From Rothia aeria (GTDB lineage Bacteria; Actinomycetota; Actinomycetes; Actinomycetales; Micrococcaceae), in the NCBI GenBank assembly GCA_002355935.1, contig AP017895.1:930001-994000 (forward strand): DNA of 64,000 nt. The letters run 5' to 3'. Made by a program: the position numbers and the translations under genes. A model generated the notes under the pieces. That model was not told where the DNA came from and did no database searches. It saw only the letters and a program-made list of their open reading frames with translations. Positions 20,143 through 31,049 of this stretch are shown here, piece after piece. Position 1 is the first letter of the stretch. Every line of letters starts with the position of its first letter.

Positions 20143-20298
20143 ATGAGCATGGGTGCGGCAGAAGATGCTGGCCTCCATGTAGCAAGAGATTCTCAAAACC
20201 CTGCCAAACGGCACATGCCCCAAGGATATGATGATCTTGAGATCAGACACTCGGCCCGTAAGGAGCTAAAGTGTTTACACGCTCAACTGCTTGAGTAG
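20143..20298 (+). CDS. possible 51-aa small protein in AT-rich island
   Basis: The ORF starts MSMGAAEDAGLHVARDS and ends CLHAQLLE. GGGAG lies 8 bases before the ATG. The composition (charged, no low complexity) looks protein-like. The overlapping frame just upstream (20016-20130) also reads plausibly (DKGELFKARDSDSTVIAERI), so this may be the 3' part of a frameshifted or decaying gene. I do not recognise any family. Confidence 0.25.
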   Translation: MSMGAAEDAGLHVARDSQNPAKRHMPQGYDDLEIRHSARKELKCLHAQLLE

Positions 20299-20580
20299 GC
20301 AAAGCTGCGAAGCGCCCTTTTCTCAGCTCTAGTCTAAAGACAATGAAAACTTACCGGTTTTGAGAATAGCTTCAGGCAGTTGCCCGACCGTCATTATGCT
20401 GAATAACAATCGTGAGGCGGTTTTTGTTCGTTTCATAGTGATGAACGCGCTGTCAAATTTGCTTCGGTGTGCATGGAGGCGGGTACTCCAGGTATGGTTT
20501 AGGTATTCCATTTATTGTATAAAATCCCACCCGGGGCGTGCCTCATAAACGGCATGTGCCGCACCATTGAGCGGTTTTGC

Positions 20581-20616
20581 CCGCAGAAATACGGCGGTTC
20601 ACCCGCATTTCTGCGG
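20581..20616. repeat. 10-bp hairpin upstream of the giant acidic protein gene
   Basis: CCGCAGAAAT (20581-20590) and ATTTCTGCGG (20607-20616) are perfect complements across a 16-base loop. No T-tract follows in either direction, so it could be a regulatory structure rather than a terminator. Confidence 0.35.
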
Positions 20617-20724
20617 CCCTGATATACCGGGTAGGCGATAGAATGGGATGCAGACACACCAGACACACTCAGCTCTCGCCGTGTCCGCCGGGAGCGCCGA
20701 CAAGAACTAGTGGAGGGGACCACA

Positions 20725-23700
20725 GTGGGAATCTTTGGAATCGGCAAGAAAAAATGGGAAGCACAGGTGCGCGCAGCTGAAGAAGCAGCCGCGGCGGAGG
20801 CGGAAGAGCGAAGCCTGAGCGAAAAAGTGATGGAACAGCAGCAGTGGGAGGAATCCCTCCGGAAATTTGTGCGCACCGAAAGCCAGCGGTCCCAGGGTCA
20901 GCGTGTTGTCGAAGAAAACGCACGCCACACCGCTGCATCTGAAGACTTCTTCGAAGAACACGACCAGGACTCCACCGACAGCGCGAACCTGGTGCACCCC
21001 GGCGCTGAGGAACAGGAACTAGAAGCCACAACCAGTGAATCCAGCACCCAAACGCAGGAACCCGAAGACGACTACGACACTGATGACGCGCCCGCCCAGG
21101 ATCCCTACGATGATGAGGGATACGACGCCTCAGCTGAGTACGAAGACGACTATGATGACGAAGACGATGACTACGATGATGAGGACGAAGACGAAGAGAC
21201 CCGTCAGGCGCGCGTAAAAGACTATATGACCCGTCTCGGGCTAACTAACGATGATAACGACCCCGAGCAGAAGATTGAGCTGGTCACCGACGAGACGGTG
21301 CTGCTGCACCTGCCCGACACCCCGGAAGAAGACGCCCACACCACCGTAACGGAACCTGAGACGTACGCGGGGCGCTGCCGGTTATCTCGGCTCAAGATAC
21401 GGGGGCGTCGGTGCAAGAAACAACCGATACCGGGCAGGTTGCTGAGGCGGACGATAGTGAGAACAACCCCGAAGACATCGAGCACTATGTGCCTGCAGGG
21501 CAGGAATCAGTAGCTGGTACAGGCGCAGCACACCAGAGCCCCAGCATCGCCGATGAAGTTGCCTTTAATGCATCGGATAGCCCCGCCGAGGCCCCTGAGG
21601 GAGCCGTGGACAATCATCGTTCGGCGCGCCCGGAGAATGAGGTTGAGCGGTTCGAGGAAGTCCCCATGATCGAGTTTGCCCCGATTCAGAACTCCCTCAA
21701 GAAGCCCAGTGAGAACCCCGTAGCGAGTGCTGAGGAAGAATCGTGGGAACCGCATCATGATGATGCTGAACCTCACGAAGAAGACACCCGAACCCCGGAA
21801 GATTCAGCCGCTGAGGCTGCTGGTGCAGACCCGTTAAGCAGCACCCCCACCCCTGAGCCTGCTGCCGTGGCCGCAACAACGGGCGCGTCTGCGGCTGTAG
21901 CAGACTCTGCGGGTCTTAGCGGCACCAGTGACGACACGCATCACGCACCGGAGCCGATATTTGATGCTCCTGATGCTGAAGTGTTGACTCCTGACAACCC
22001 GCTCTACACGCTTATTGAGACCATGCGCGAGCACGGTCATGGGCAGCTCACCTTTGACCTGCACCAGGTTAATGACGATATGAACTACCGCCTGTACTAC
22101 CAGGGGGATGAGATTGAAAAGGGCGTCGTAGTGCCCGGAACCATCTGGTTCGATTCTGTAGCGGCGCTTTATGTTGCGGCACAGGACTCGGGTACGGTGT
22201 GGACCCGCGCCCTCGTGGCGGCCAGCCCCAGCCTGGGCGGGCGTGTGGCGGTGCAGGCCTCGTACATGAGCGCTGCGGATTCCACGAACTGGGATAAGAA
22301 CTATATTTTCCCGGCAACGGAGCAGGATAACGACGCTGCGGACACTATAGCGGAGGCAGCACCCGCCACGGCCTTTGCGGAGGGCACCGAACCCGGTGCC
22401 GCCCCTGAATCGACGCACGACTACGACGCTGACCCGCTGATGCGCGCCAACGCCGAAAGTGAGCGGGACGAAGCACCCGGCGAGAAGACGCAGGATGGCT
22501 TTGAAACCGCCGATGAGGCAGAGCCTACGCATGATGCGGTGTCGGACGAAACGGCAGACGCTGCGCCTCTGGCGGGCCTTGATGAGACTCAGGCGCCGGA
22601 AGAGCAGGAGACCGCGCTCCGTGAAAACACCCAGGATGAGCCTCTGCCGTTGGGTGGACACCCCCTCAACCTGGTCAAGGCAGATGAGGGCAGCGATGAG
22701 TCTGATGAGGCTATGGAGCTGCTGAGCGAGGCTTCCGAGCGTGATGAAATGCCTCAGCCTGCAGTCGAAGATGCTGTGCTCTCCACCGAAGAGCCTGCGG
22801 ACTCCTTCACCGAGGACCTCTCCGGTGAGGATGTTTCCCGTCAAGACACGCAACAGGACAGCGCCGAGCTGGATGACACCGAGCTGGATGACACCGAGCT
22901 GGATAATGCCAAACTGGACGGCACCGAGGAAGACAGTATTGCAGCCACCACCGATACCGACACGTCTGGGGACCGCAACCAGCCGGGTCAGGCGGGCCAC
23001 GTCAGCCTTACCGCACAGAGTCTAGCTCCGCACACTGACACCACTGCTGAAGCTGAGAACACCTCTGAAGCCGCAGACTCCGGGGCCGAAGAGGAAGACA
23101 TTGATGGGATGGCCGCTGCGCTCGCGGCGATTGTGGCCAGCGCCGAAAGTAAACTTCAGAAGCCGCAAACTCAAGCACCTCTCGCTGAGGATTCTGCGAA
23201 GGACAGCACCCCCGCCCCAACGGTGCACGAGACGGTTGCCGCCCTCAATGAAGGTGCTGCGGCCCCTGACCTGGGCGAGGACGAGCCGGTACAGGCCCCT
23301 GACGACGGTGCGGCAGTTAACGACGATACCGGCCCTCTGCCCGCAGTCTCTTCCGACGCCTCTTGGCAGCAGGACGAGCTTGAGGACACCGCGGCAGGGG
23401 AGAAGGATAAGGAAAACACTGCCGCTGGTTCCAGCAAGATTGTGAACGTCACCTCTGCTGTTGCGGCAAATGATGCTTCAGCTGAGGCCGCCGCCGGGTT
23501 CTTACGCCCCGCCGATGCGCACACGACGAATCTTGTCGATGCTGCCGCTTTCACCCGCGCAGCGGATACCGGTGATGCTGGTACCGAAGCGGACCATACT
23601 GTTGATCCTGAAGCACAGGCCCCCATGACGGGCGCTGCGGACTTGGATACTGTGACTGCCGCAGCCAGCGAGGGCACGGCCCATCGCGGCCCTGAACTTC

Positions 23701-24374
23701 CCGAGCATGTGGATGATGAGGAGCTGGTACCTGCGGTTGAGAAGGAGTCTTTACTGGCTCCCGTGCAGCAGACTGCTGCTGAGACGGAGACAGAGCAAAA
23801 GCCTGAATCCACGTGCTCGGATCCCGATACGCCCACGGTCTGCGCTGATCCGGATACCCCCACCGTACAGCCTGCCGCAGATGTGAGTGTGCTCTCCGAT
23901 ACGAAGCTCGCCGAGGGGAACCTGACTCTCACCGAGGCGCAGGTGGCGCATCGTCTGGCTCCCGTGGTTGAGGCCTTGTTCGGTGAGGGCGGCACGGCTA
24001 CGGATGCCACTACGGTGCTGATTCGTGTGCGTGCCCTTGGCTCGTACTATGACGCCCTGACGCATGTGCGCCGTAACGGGTTCTGGGAGCAGGTGCGCAC
24101 CTTCGACTTGGTGCCTGAGGAGACCCTGGATATTCCGCGGCTGAAGACCGATTCGTATAGTGAGGGTGAGGGGTCGCCACTGGCGATTAGTCTCACGTTC
24201 ACCCCGGGGGTTCCGGTACAGGCGGCGTTCGATTATTCGAGTGAACAGGCGTTTGTGCGGTATCCGCGCCAGCTTGAGGCGGAGCGTTATGTGGAGGAGC
24301 TGCGCATGTTCCCGCGCCTTGGCGCTAGGATTCCTGCGCATATGGCGGCTGCGCTGGCGCACTGGAACCTGTAA
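20725..24374 (+). CDS. giant acidic protein with two globular modules (one-base deletion)
   Basis: Adding one G at GGGG 21369-21372 joins two frames into one 1,216-aa protein. GTG 20725 has GGAGGGG 6 bases upstream. The N-terminus (about 1-60) is a Lys/Ala/Glu helix-forming stretch. Residues ~100-170 are almost all Asp, Glu and Tyr. A first folded module lies at about 425-530 (FDLHQVNDDMNYRLYYQGDE, WDKNYIFP), then ~540 residues of Ala/Glu/Asp/Thr-rich, probably disordered linker with short repeats (ELDDT three times; DPDTPTV twice), then a C-terminal module at about 1,065-1,216 with YVEELRMFPRLGARIP. Both modules vaguely resemble YezG/DUF600-type immunity domains. There is no signal peptide or membrane segment. 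Function unknown. Confidence 0.7.
22867..22925 (+). repeat. short tandem repeat in the acidic linker
   Basis: A near-perfect 15-base unit (GAGCTGGATGACACC) is repeated three times, then degenerates, coding for ELDDT repeats in the giant acidic protein. Such units can expand or contract between strains. Confidence 0.7.
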
Positions 24375-24405
24375 CACCCACTGAAATCTATAGGAGAATC
24401 TGCCT

Positions 24406-25110
24406 GTGAATGAAGATAAAGCGTCCGAGAAGGACGTAGCTGAGGTTGCCGCACGTGCGGGGAGAGCCTTCGAGCGTTTAGTGCACACGATGGCGACCCT
24501 GCGCGCGCCCGGCGGGTGTCCCTGGGATACCGAGCAGACTCATCAGTCCCTCATCCGGTTCCTGATTGAGGAATCCTATGAGGTTGTGGAGGCTGTCGAA
24601 GCACCCGAAGGCACAAACCTGCAGCTTTTACGTGAAGAGCTGGGCGATGTTCTGCTTCAGGTTCTCTTCCACGCCGATATTGCGGCAGCAGAACCGGGCG
24701 GCTTTACGATTGAGCAGGTGATTGAGGGCCTGGACACAAAACTTCACGATCGGCACCCGAATGTTTTCGGTGATTCTTCGGGCGAGTCCCGGATGACCGC
24801 CGCCGAGCAGCAGGTTTTCTGGGATGAGCTTAAGAAGAAGGAGAAATCCGATCGGGGTCCGCTTGACGGCATTCCTCCTCATCTGCCTGCGCTGGCCTTA
24901 GCGGCGAAGGCGATTGCTAAGGCTCGCAAGGCCGATATTGTGTTGCCGCCCGAGCCTACCTCCTTAGACGACGATCTTCCGTTTACCTATAGTGAAGAAG
25001 ATTTTGGTGAGCTGCTTTTCTCCCTGGTGTGCCGCGCACGGCAGAATGGGCTGGATGCGGAACGCGCCCTGCGTACCTACACCCGTAAGTTCATTGAATA
25101 CAATTCGTAG
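24406..25110 (+). CDS. mazG: MazG nucleoside triphosphate pyrophosphohydrolase
   Basis: MazG hydrolyses (d)NTPs, including aberrant ones, to monophosphates and pyrophosphate. The 234-aa protein has the all-alpha NTP-PPase motifs: GGCPWDTEQTHQSLIRFLIE (start of the domain), ESYEVVEAV and EELGDVLLQVLFHADIA (metal-binding ExxE...ExxD helices), then VFGD and VFWDELKKKEK. GTG 24406 follows AGGAG. It is 32 bases after the giant acidic gene, so the two may be co-transcribed. The order mazG-eno-divIC-DUF501-ppx matches mycobacteria. Confidence 0.92.
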   Translation: MNEDKASEKDVAEVAARAGRAFERLVHTMATLRAPGGCPWDTEQTHQSLIRFLIEESYEVVEAVEAPEGTNLQLLREELGDVLLQVLFHADIAAAEPGGFTIEQVIEGLDTKLHDRHPNVFGDSSGESRMTAAEQQVFWDELKKKEKSDRGPLDGIPPHLPALALAAKAIAKARKADIVLPPEPTSLDDDLPFTYSEEDFGELLFSLVCRARQNGLDAERALRTYTRKFIEYNS

Positions 25111-25123
25111 ACTGTGGTAGAGC

Positions 25124-25167
25124 GAACGACCCGTCTGCGCCGCGTAAGCGGCAGCGGCGGGTTGTTC
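25124..25167 (+). terminator. mazG terminator hairpin
   Basis: GAACGACCCG pairs with CGGGTTGTTC (one wobble), with an inner GCCGC/GCGGC stem. It lies 14 bases after the mazG stop. Confidence 0.6.
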
Positions 25168-25250
25168 TGTGCTGCCATGAGCACTTTCTGCAACGTACCC
25201 CCACTAAAGGTGTTGGATACCTTCATGAATCGCAAAAATTCCTGTTGTAA

Positions 25251-26660
<1,410 letters not shown>

Positions 26661-26691
26661 GTGCTCGGTAGCTTATAGGCTCATGTAGTAA

Positions 26692-26728
26692 GAGGGTGGC
26701 TATTCCCCGTGCGGGGGTGGCCACCCTC
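26692..26728 (+). terminator. eno terminator
   Basis: GAGGGTGGC and GCCACCCTC pair, with an inner CCCCGTGCGGGG stem. It follows the stop by about 30 bases; the T-tract is missing. Confidence 0.6.
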
Positions 26729-26830
26729 CGCCGTTGCCTGCACGGTTACTGCACGTAGCGGCGGGTACAGGATGCGGTGCCCGCCGGTAGAATAGAATGG
26801 TTACGGTCAGCGCGGTGAAGGGAGAGAGCA

Positions 26831-27598
26831 ATGTCAGAACGGGACCGACAGAAGGATTCAGCTGCCTCGGCTTCTCGGGGCACACGACGCCCCGCTGGGG
26901 CACGTCAACACGCGGCGAAAAACCGGCCGTCCCGTTCCGCCCATACACCCGGCACCCCAAAAAACCGTGGACTGCGTAAACGCACCAAGTCGTCTCAGGC
27001 GAAGGGAGCAGGAACCTCCCGGAATAAGCAGGAGCAGCAGGACACGCAGCGGTCTCCCAGCACGGTAGGCACCCTCACCAGCGCCGTCATTGGGGCGGGC
27101 CGTTCTCCTCGGCGCGGTAAGGAAAGCCCGCAGTTAGCGCGCCAGAGGCGTATGATTCGTGAAGGCAGCAGTGATCAAGACCCGGATGAGCTGACGCCGA
27201 TTGCTGCGCGCGGTTTTTCGGGTCAGTTCCTGGTGGGGGCGATTATTGTGGTTGCCCTGCTGGTGGGAACCTACCCGACGCTTAATAACTATTTCACGCA
27301 GCTGCGGGAGATCGAATCAACCCGTGAACACATCTCGCAGCTGCAGCGGGAGAACGCCCAGCTGAAGGTTGAGAAAACCTGGTGGGATGACGAGAACTAT
27401 GTGCGTCAGCAGGCCCGCAGCAGGCTGTTCTACGTGAATGAGGGAGACACCCCATATGCGGTGACCGGCATTGACTCGAATAACACGCAGGTGGACGACA
27501 CCTCTGCCTCGGCGAAAAACGCCCCCGATGATTCGTGGACAAATAAGATGTGGAACTCGGTGGAGAACCCGCAGGGTGCACAGAAGAAGCGGCAGTAG
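26831..27598 (+). CDS. FtsB/DivIC-family septum formation protein
   Basis: The 255-aa protein has a basic, disordered cytoplasmic N-terminus (about 1-130), a single membrane helix (FLVGAIIVVALLVGTYPTLN, about 136-155), then a coiled coil (IESTREHISQLQRENAQLKVE) and a conserved end (WWDDENYVRQQARSRLFYV) typical of FtsB/DivIC. These proteins join FtsL and FtsQ in the divisome. The long N-terminal extension and the position between eno and DUF501 are usual for actinobacteria. A short acidic C-terminal tail follows the domain. Confidence 0.87.
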   Translation: MSERDRQKDSAASASRGTRRPAGARQHAAKNRPSRSAHTPGTPKNRGLRKRTKSSQAKGAGTSRNKQEQQDTQRSPSTVGTLTSAVIGAGRSPRRGKESPQLARQRRMIREGSSDQDPDELTPIAARGFSGQFLVGAIIVVALLVGTYPTLNNYFTQLREIESTREHISQLQRENAQLKVEKTWWDDENYVRQQARSRLFYVNEGDTPYAVTGIDSNNTQVDDTSASAKNAPDDSWTNKMWNSVENPQGAQKKRQ

Positions 27599-27618
27599 AT
27601 TTTTAGTATTGAGGATAA

Positions 27619-28209
27619 ATGAGCACTAAAGAAGACCTGATGAACCGTGTCCCTGAAGGGGTTGGGGTGACGGTTCAGACCCTCGTCCCCACTGAGCAGG
27701 ATGTGCGGGTGCTATCGGCCCAGCTGGGCCGTAAAGTGCGGGATGTGGTTGAGGTTCCGGCACGGTGCGTGTGCGGTAACCCGCTGGTGGCAGCCACCGC
27801 CCCGCGATTAGCAAACGGCACCCCATTCCCGACCGTGTTCTACCTGGCCCACCCGGTCATTACTGCGGCGGCCTCTCGGCTGGAGGCTGGCGGTCTCATG
27901 TACGAGATGACCGATGAATTGGCGCAGAACCCGCAGCTGGCGCAGCAGTACCGTGCCGCGCATGAGAATTATCTGGCCGAGCGTGAGCGTATCCGCATTA
28001 TTAGCGGCACTGACGAGGTTCCGGAGATTGATGGGATTTCGGCGGGGGGTATGCCTACCCGCGTCAAGTGTCTGCACGCCGTCATCGGCCACACTCTTTC
28101 GGTGGGGCGCGGGGTGAACCCGATGGGGGATAGGGCTTTGGATGCGATCTCCCCGTGGTGGACCCCCGATACGTGTGCCTGCGACCCCGCGTGGCGGCAC
28201 GCTGATTAG
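27619..28209 (+). CDS. DUF501 domain protein
   Basis: The 196-aa protein has the DUF501 features: VPARCVCGNPLVAATAPRL near residue 50, a middle GTPFPTVFYLAHP and the Cys/His-rich end with TRVKCLHAVIGHTLSVGRGVNP and CACD. The conserved Cys and His residues could bind a metal. Function is unknown, but it lies between divIC and ppx in most actinobacteria. GAGGA precedes the ATG; it starts 20 bases after the divIC-like gene, so they likely form one operon. Confidence 0.87.
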   Translation: MSTKEDLMNRVPEGVGVTVQTLVPTEQDVRVLSAQLGRKVRDVVEVPARCVCGNPLVAATAPRLANGTPFPTVFYLAHPVITAAASRLEAGGLMYEMTDELAQNPQLAQQYRAAHENYLAERERIRIISGTDEVPEIDGISAGGMPTRVKCLHAVIGHTLSVGRGVNPMGDRALDAISPWWTPDTCACDPAWRHAD

Positions 28210-28274
28210 CCGCCAGCTGCTGTGCATACCACCTGCAACGCTCAAACCCGGCAAAACCTAGATTGGAGCCTGAG

Positions 28275-29241
28275 ATGCGCATTGGCGCTATAGACTGTGG
28301 CACGAACTCGATCCGCCTGCTGATCGCGGACGCAGCCGTCGAAACTGATGAAAACGGCAAGGAAACCACCCGCCTGAAGGATGTGGTGCGGCAGATGCGC
28401 ATCGTGCGGCTGGGCCAAGGGTGGACGCCACCGGCTGGTTGGCGCAGGAGGCGCTGGACCGCACTTTTGAGGCTGCCAGAGAGTACGCTCAGTTGCTTAA
28501 GGAGCACGGTGCAGACCGGGTGCGGTTCGTGGCGACCAGTGCCACCCGTGATGCCGGTAACCGTAAGGTTTTATGGAGGGTATTCAGCAGATCTTGGGTA
28601 TTGAGCCCGAGGTGATTAGCGGCACTGAGGAGGCCTCACTCTCATTCGCGGGTGCGATGCGTGCCGTTGGTGCGGGGGATAAGAACACGCTGGTGTTTGA
28701 CCTAGGCGGTGGCTCTACCGAATTCGTGCTTGGCGGCGGCAGGGGAGCTGAGGCTAAGGTGATTTCCTCCCGAAGCGTGAACGTGGGGTGTGTGCGCCTG
28801 ACCGAGCGGCATATGGTGTCCGCGCCAGTCACCGATGAGCAGGTGCGGCGGGTTGAGGCCGATACGGACGCCGCCATCGAAACCGTTGTAAGCTCTGTGC
28901 CGTTGAGCACCGCCACCCGCGCTGTGGCGGTGGCCGGTACCGCGACCACTCTCGCGGCTGCGGCATTGGGCTTAGAGACCTACGATTCCGAGGCGATTAA
29001 CGGCACCTCATTGTCTCTTGAGACTGTTCAGTGTACCGCCCAGATGCTCCGTAGCATGACCCGCCAGGAGCGCGCCGAGCTGGGGTATATGCACCCCGGG
29101 CGGGTGGATGTGATCGGCGCTGGGGTGACTATTTATGCGAGGATCCTCACGCGTCTGAATGAGATTACTGACGGTGTGATTAATTCCGTAACAGTAAGTG
29201 AACATGACATCCTTGACGGCATTGCGCTTTCACAGTTATAG
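28275..29241 (+). CDS. ppx: exopolyphosphatase / pppGpp phosphohydrolase (two one-base deletions)
   Basis: Restoring one G near 28419 (VRLGQGVDATGWL) and one T near 28569 (NRKVFMEGIQQILGIEPEVI) gives one 322-aa protein. This matches actinobacterial Ppx1-type enzymes, which lack the C-terminal domains of E. coli Ppx. ASKHA-fold motifs are AIDCGTNSIRLLI (phosphate 1), FVATSATRDAGN, ISGTEEASLSF, VFDLGGGSTEFVLG (phosphate 2) and VAGTATTLAAA. GGAG lies 6 bases before ATG 28275. It is the last gene of the conserved mazG-to-ppx cluster. Confidence 0.9.
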
Positions 29242-29287
29242 AGTGCAGAATACTTTACAAGGAGATCTAATTATTTAGGGAGGGACA

Positions 29288-30787
29288 ATGGCGACTCACT
29301 GGAATAAGCGGCACGATGCGCAGCGGCTGGGCGCGGCACAACACGCCGAGACTCCCGCCTCAAAGGCACCGCTCCGGTTAGCGCACAGAGCTTTCGCCGT
29401 TGTCGCCTCCCTCACCCTAAGCGTTGGGGTGGCTGCCTCCGGCGGGTTTAACCCGGCTTTGGCGGCCCCCACACCGGGTTCCTCTGCAACCGCGTCCCCA
29501 ACCCCTTCGAAATCGGCCCCAACCGCGCCTGAGGCCTCCGCACCGGCGGCCATAAACAGCACCAGCGCGGGGGATGATGTGCGCCAGCGCGAGTACTGGA
29601 TTAACGATTACAAGTTCCCTGAGCTCTGGAATCAAAGCACCGGGCGCGGAGTGACTGTGGCAGTGATCGACACCGGCGTGGACGGCACACACCCTGACCT
29701 GGAAGGGAACGTCCTGAAAGGCCATGACGCCTCCGGCGTTGGCAGTTCAGACGGCTGGACAGGTTTGGGAACCGAGCCGATGCACGGTACCGAGGTTGCC
29801 TCCCTGATTGCCGGGCACGGGCACAACACCACAGGTGTGGCCCCTATCGCCGGGCAGCCGGGTAAACCCGCCGGCATCATTGGTGTGGCCCCGGAGGCAA
29901 AAATCCTGCCAGTATCCCTGAGCATGGGCACCGGCGGCGGTAAAAGCATTGATGAGCAGCTGCCGGAGGCGGTACGCTACGCCGTGGATAACGGGGCGCA
30001 GATCATTAACCTGTCGATCGGCTCTAATAAGGCGAGCTGGCCACGCAGCTGGGATGACGCGTTCAAGTACGCTGAGGAGAAAGGCGTGCTGGTGGTGGCT
30101 TCTGCCGGTAACCGCGGCAGCGGCATCACCCAGGTGGGGGCGCCAGCTACTATTCCGGGTGTGCTCACTGTTGGTAGTGTTGATAGCTCCCGGCGGGAAT
30201 CATGGTCTTCTTCCTCTCAGGGGATTTCAATCGCTGTTGCCGCGCCCGGGGTGAATATGATCGCTGCCGCCCCGAACAATAAGTACATGCTGTGGTCGGG
30301 GTCGTCGGCTTCTGCGCCGCTGGTGTCGGGTTTGGCTGCGCTCATTAAAGCGAAATACCCTGAGCTGTCGGCCGCCCAGATTATTCAGCGTATTATTACC
30401 AGCGCCGATGATGCCGGGCCTGCTGGCCGTGACCCGTTGTACGGGTTCGGCATTATTAACCCTACGGCGGCGCTCGCAGAGGGTACGTCGTCGAATGCTG
30501 CGGAGAACCCCCTGGGGTCGATTAGTAACTGGATTGCGATCCACCGCAAGCAGGAGGTGAGCGCTCCGGAGCCGACGAGCTCCGAACCGGTGCACGAGGA
30601 TGGGGAGAATATTCCCCAGGCTAAGGTGCCTGAACCGAGTGTTCCTCCTGAAGATTCGGGTGTTGTTCCGCCGCTGATTGTGGGTGGGCTGGCGCTGTGG
30701 TTATTGGCGATTACCAGCTTCACGGTGCACCGTCTGCATAAGATGCACCGGCATGTGCGTCGGCCGCATGTGCGGGATGAGAACTAA
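29288..30787 (+). CDS. membrane-anchored S8 (subtilisin/mycosin-like) serine peptidase
   Basis: The 499-aa protein has an N-terminal signal (LTLSVGVAASGGFNPALAAP region), a Pro/Ser/Ala-rich linker, then the full catalytic triad: VAVIDTGVDGTHPD (Asp), MHGTEVASLIAGHG (His) and WSGSSASAPLVSG (Ser), with the oxyanion Asn in ASAGNRGSG. After a Pro/Glu-rich spacer comes a C-terminal membrane helix (PPLIVGGLALWLLAITSFTV) and a basic cytoplasmic tail. This layout is that of mycosins, proteases linked to type VII secretion, but no ESX genes are in the window, so it may act elsewhere. GGGAGGG precedes the ATG. Confidence 0.88.
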   Translation: MATHWNKRHDAQRLGAAQHAETPASKAPLRLAHRAFAVVASLTLSVGVAASGGFNPALAAPTPGSSATASPTPSKSAPTAPEASAPAAINSTSAGDDVRQREYWINDYKFPELWNQSTGRGVTVAVIDTGVDGTHPDLEGNVLKGHDASGVGSSDGWTGLGTEPMHGTEVASLIAGHGHNTTGVAPIAGQPGKPAGIIGVAPEAKILPVSLSMGTGGGKSIDEQLPEAVRYAVDNGAQIINLSIGSNKASWPRSWDDAFKYAEEKGVLVVASAGNRGSGITQVGAPATIPGVLTVGSVDSSRRESWSSSSQGISIAVAAPGVNMIAAAPNNKYMLWSGSSASAPLVSGLAALIKAKYPELSAAQIIQRIITSADDAGPAGRDPLYGFGIINPTAALAEGTSSNAAENPLGSISNWIAIHRKQEVSAPEPTSSEPVHEDGENIPQAKVPEPSVPPEDSGVVPPLIVGGLALWLLAITSFTVHRLHKMHRHVRRPHVRDEN

Positions 30788-30861
30788 AAGTCGTCATAAT
30801 TTTTTCGATTTGCCGTTTATTACAGGTTCATAAAGTGTGTGTTCACCTTATCAACCGCGTA

Positions 30862-30867
30862 GAATGA
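30862..30867 (+). promoter_or_regulatory. possible -10 box upstream of ndh
   Basis: TAGAAT lies about 180 bases before ndh. A second candidate, TATAAC, sits near 31027. The gap of 262 bases also has a CGCAGG/CCTGCG hairpin and no gene. Confidence 0.25.
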
Positions 30868-31049
30868 TAGGTAAGTACAGAGCGCAAAATACGTACACCC
30901 GCAGGTTCTGTATTGTGATCCTGCGCTGTTAGGTGCATGTGTTTTTGGCTTGTCTCGTGCGATGCGCTATGCGGCGTGGCGTACGGGGTCTTTTCGTAGC
31001 CAGACCGCCTGCGCGCGGCGGCAGAATATAACCTAGGAAGTAGCATAAT

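Larger units (their letters stand above)
19471..20724. other. AT-rich, gene-poor island
   Basis: About 1.25 kb holds no gene of clear family. Base composition is visibly lower in GC than both flanks, most of all at 19540-19800. I see a 40-codon ORF (19582-19704), a 51-codon ORF with a good ribosome binding site (20143-20298), an ATTGATA/TATCAAT inverted repeat (19734-19753), a GGTATT/AATACC repeat near 19773-19789 and a 10-bp hairpin at 20581-20616. It may be the remains of decayed or acquired genes; there is no integrase or insertion sequence. Confidence 0.6.

Noticed and set aside
20329-20511. 60-codon ORF on the minus strand in the AT-rich island
   Set aside because: No ribosome binding site, no recognisable family, and a comparable ORF lies on the opposite strand; likely chance.
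28421-28615. Separate small gene inside ppx
   Set aside because: It is the middle part of ppx in another frame, reconnected by adding one base on each side.
29288-30787. A type VII secretion locus around the mycosin-like protease
   Set aside because: No EccB/C/D/E, WXG100 or other ESX gene is present nearby.
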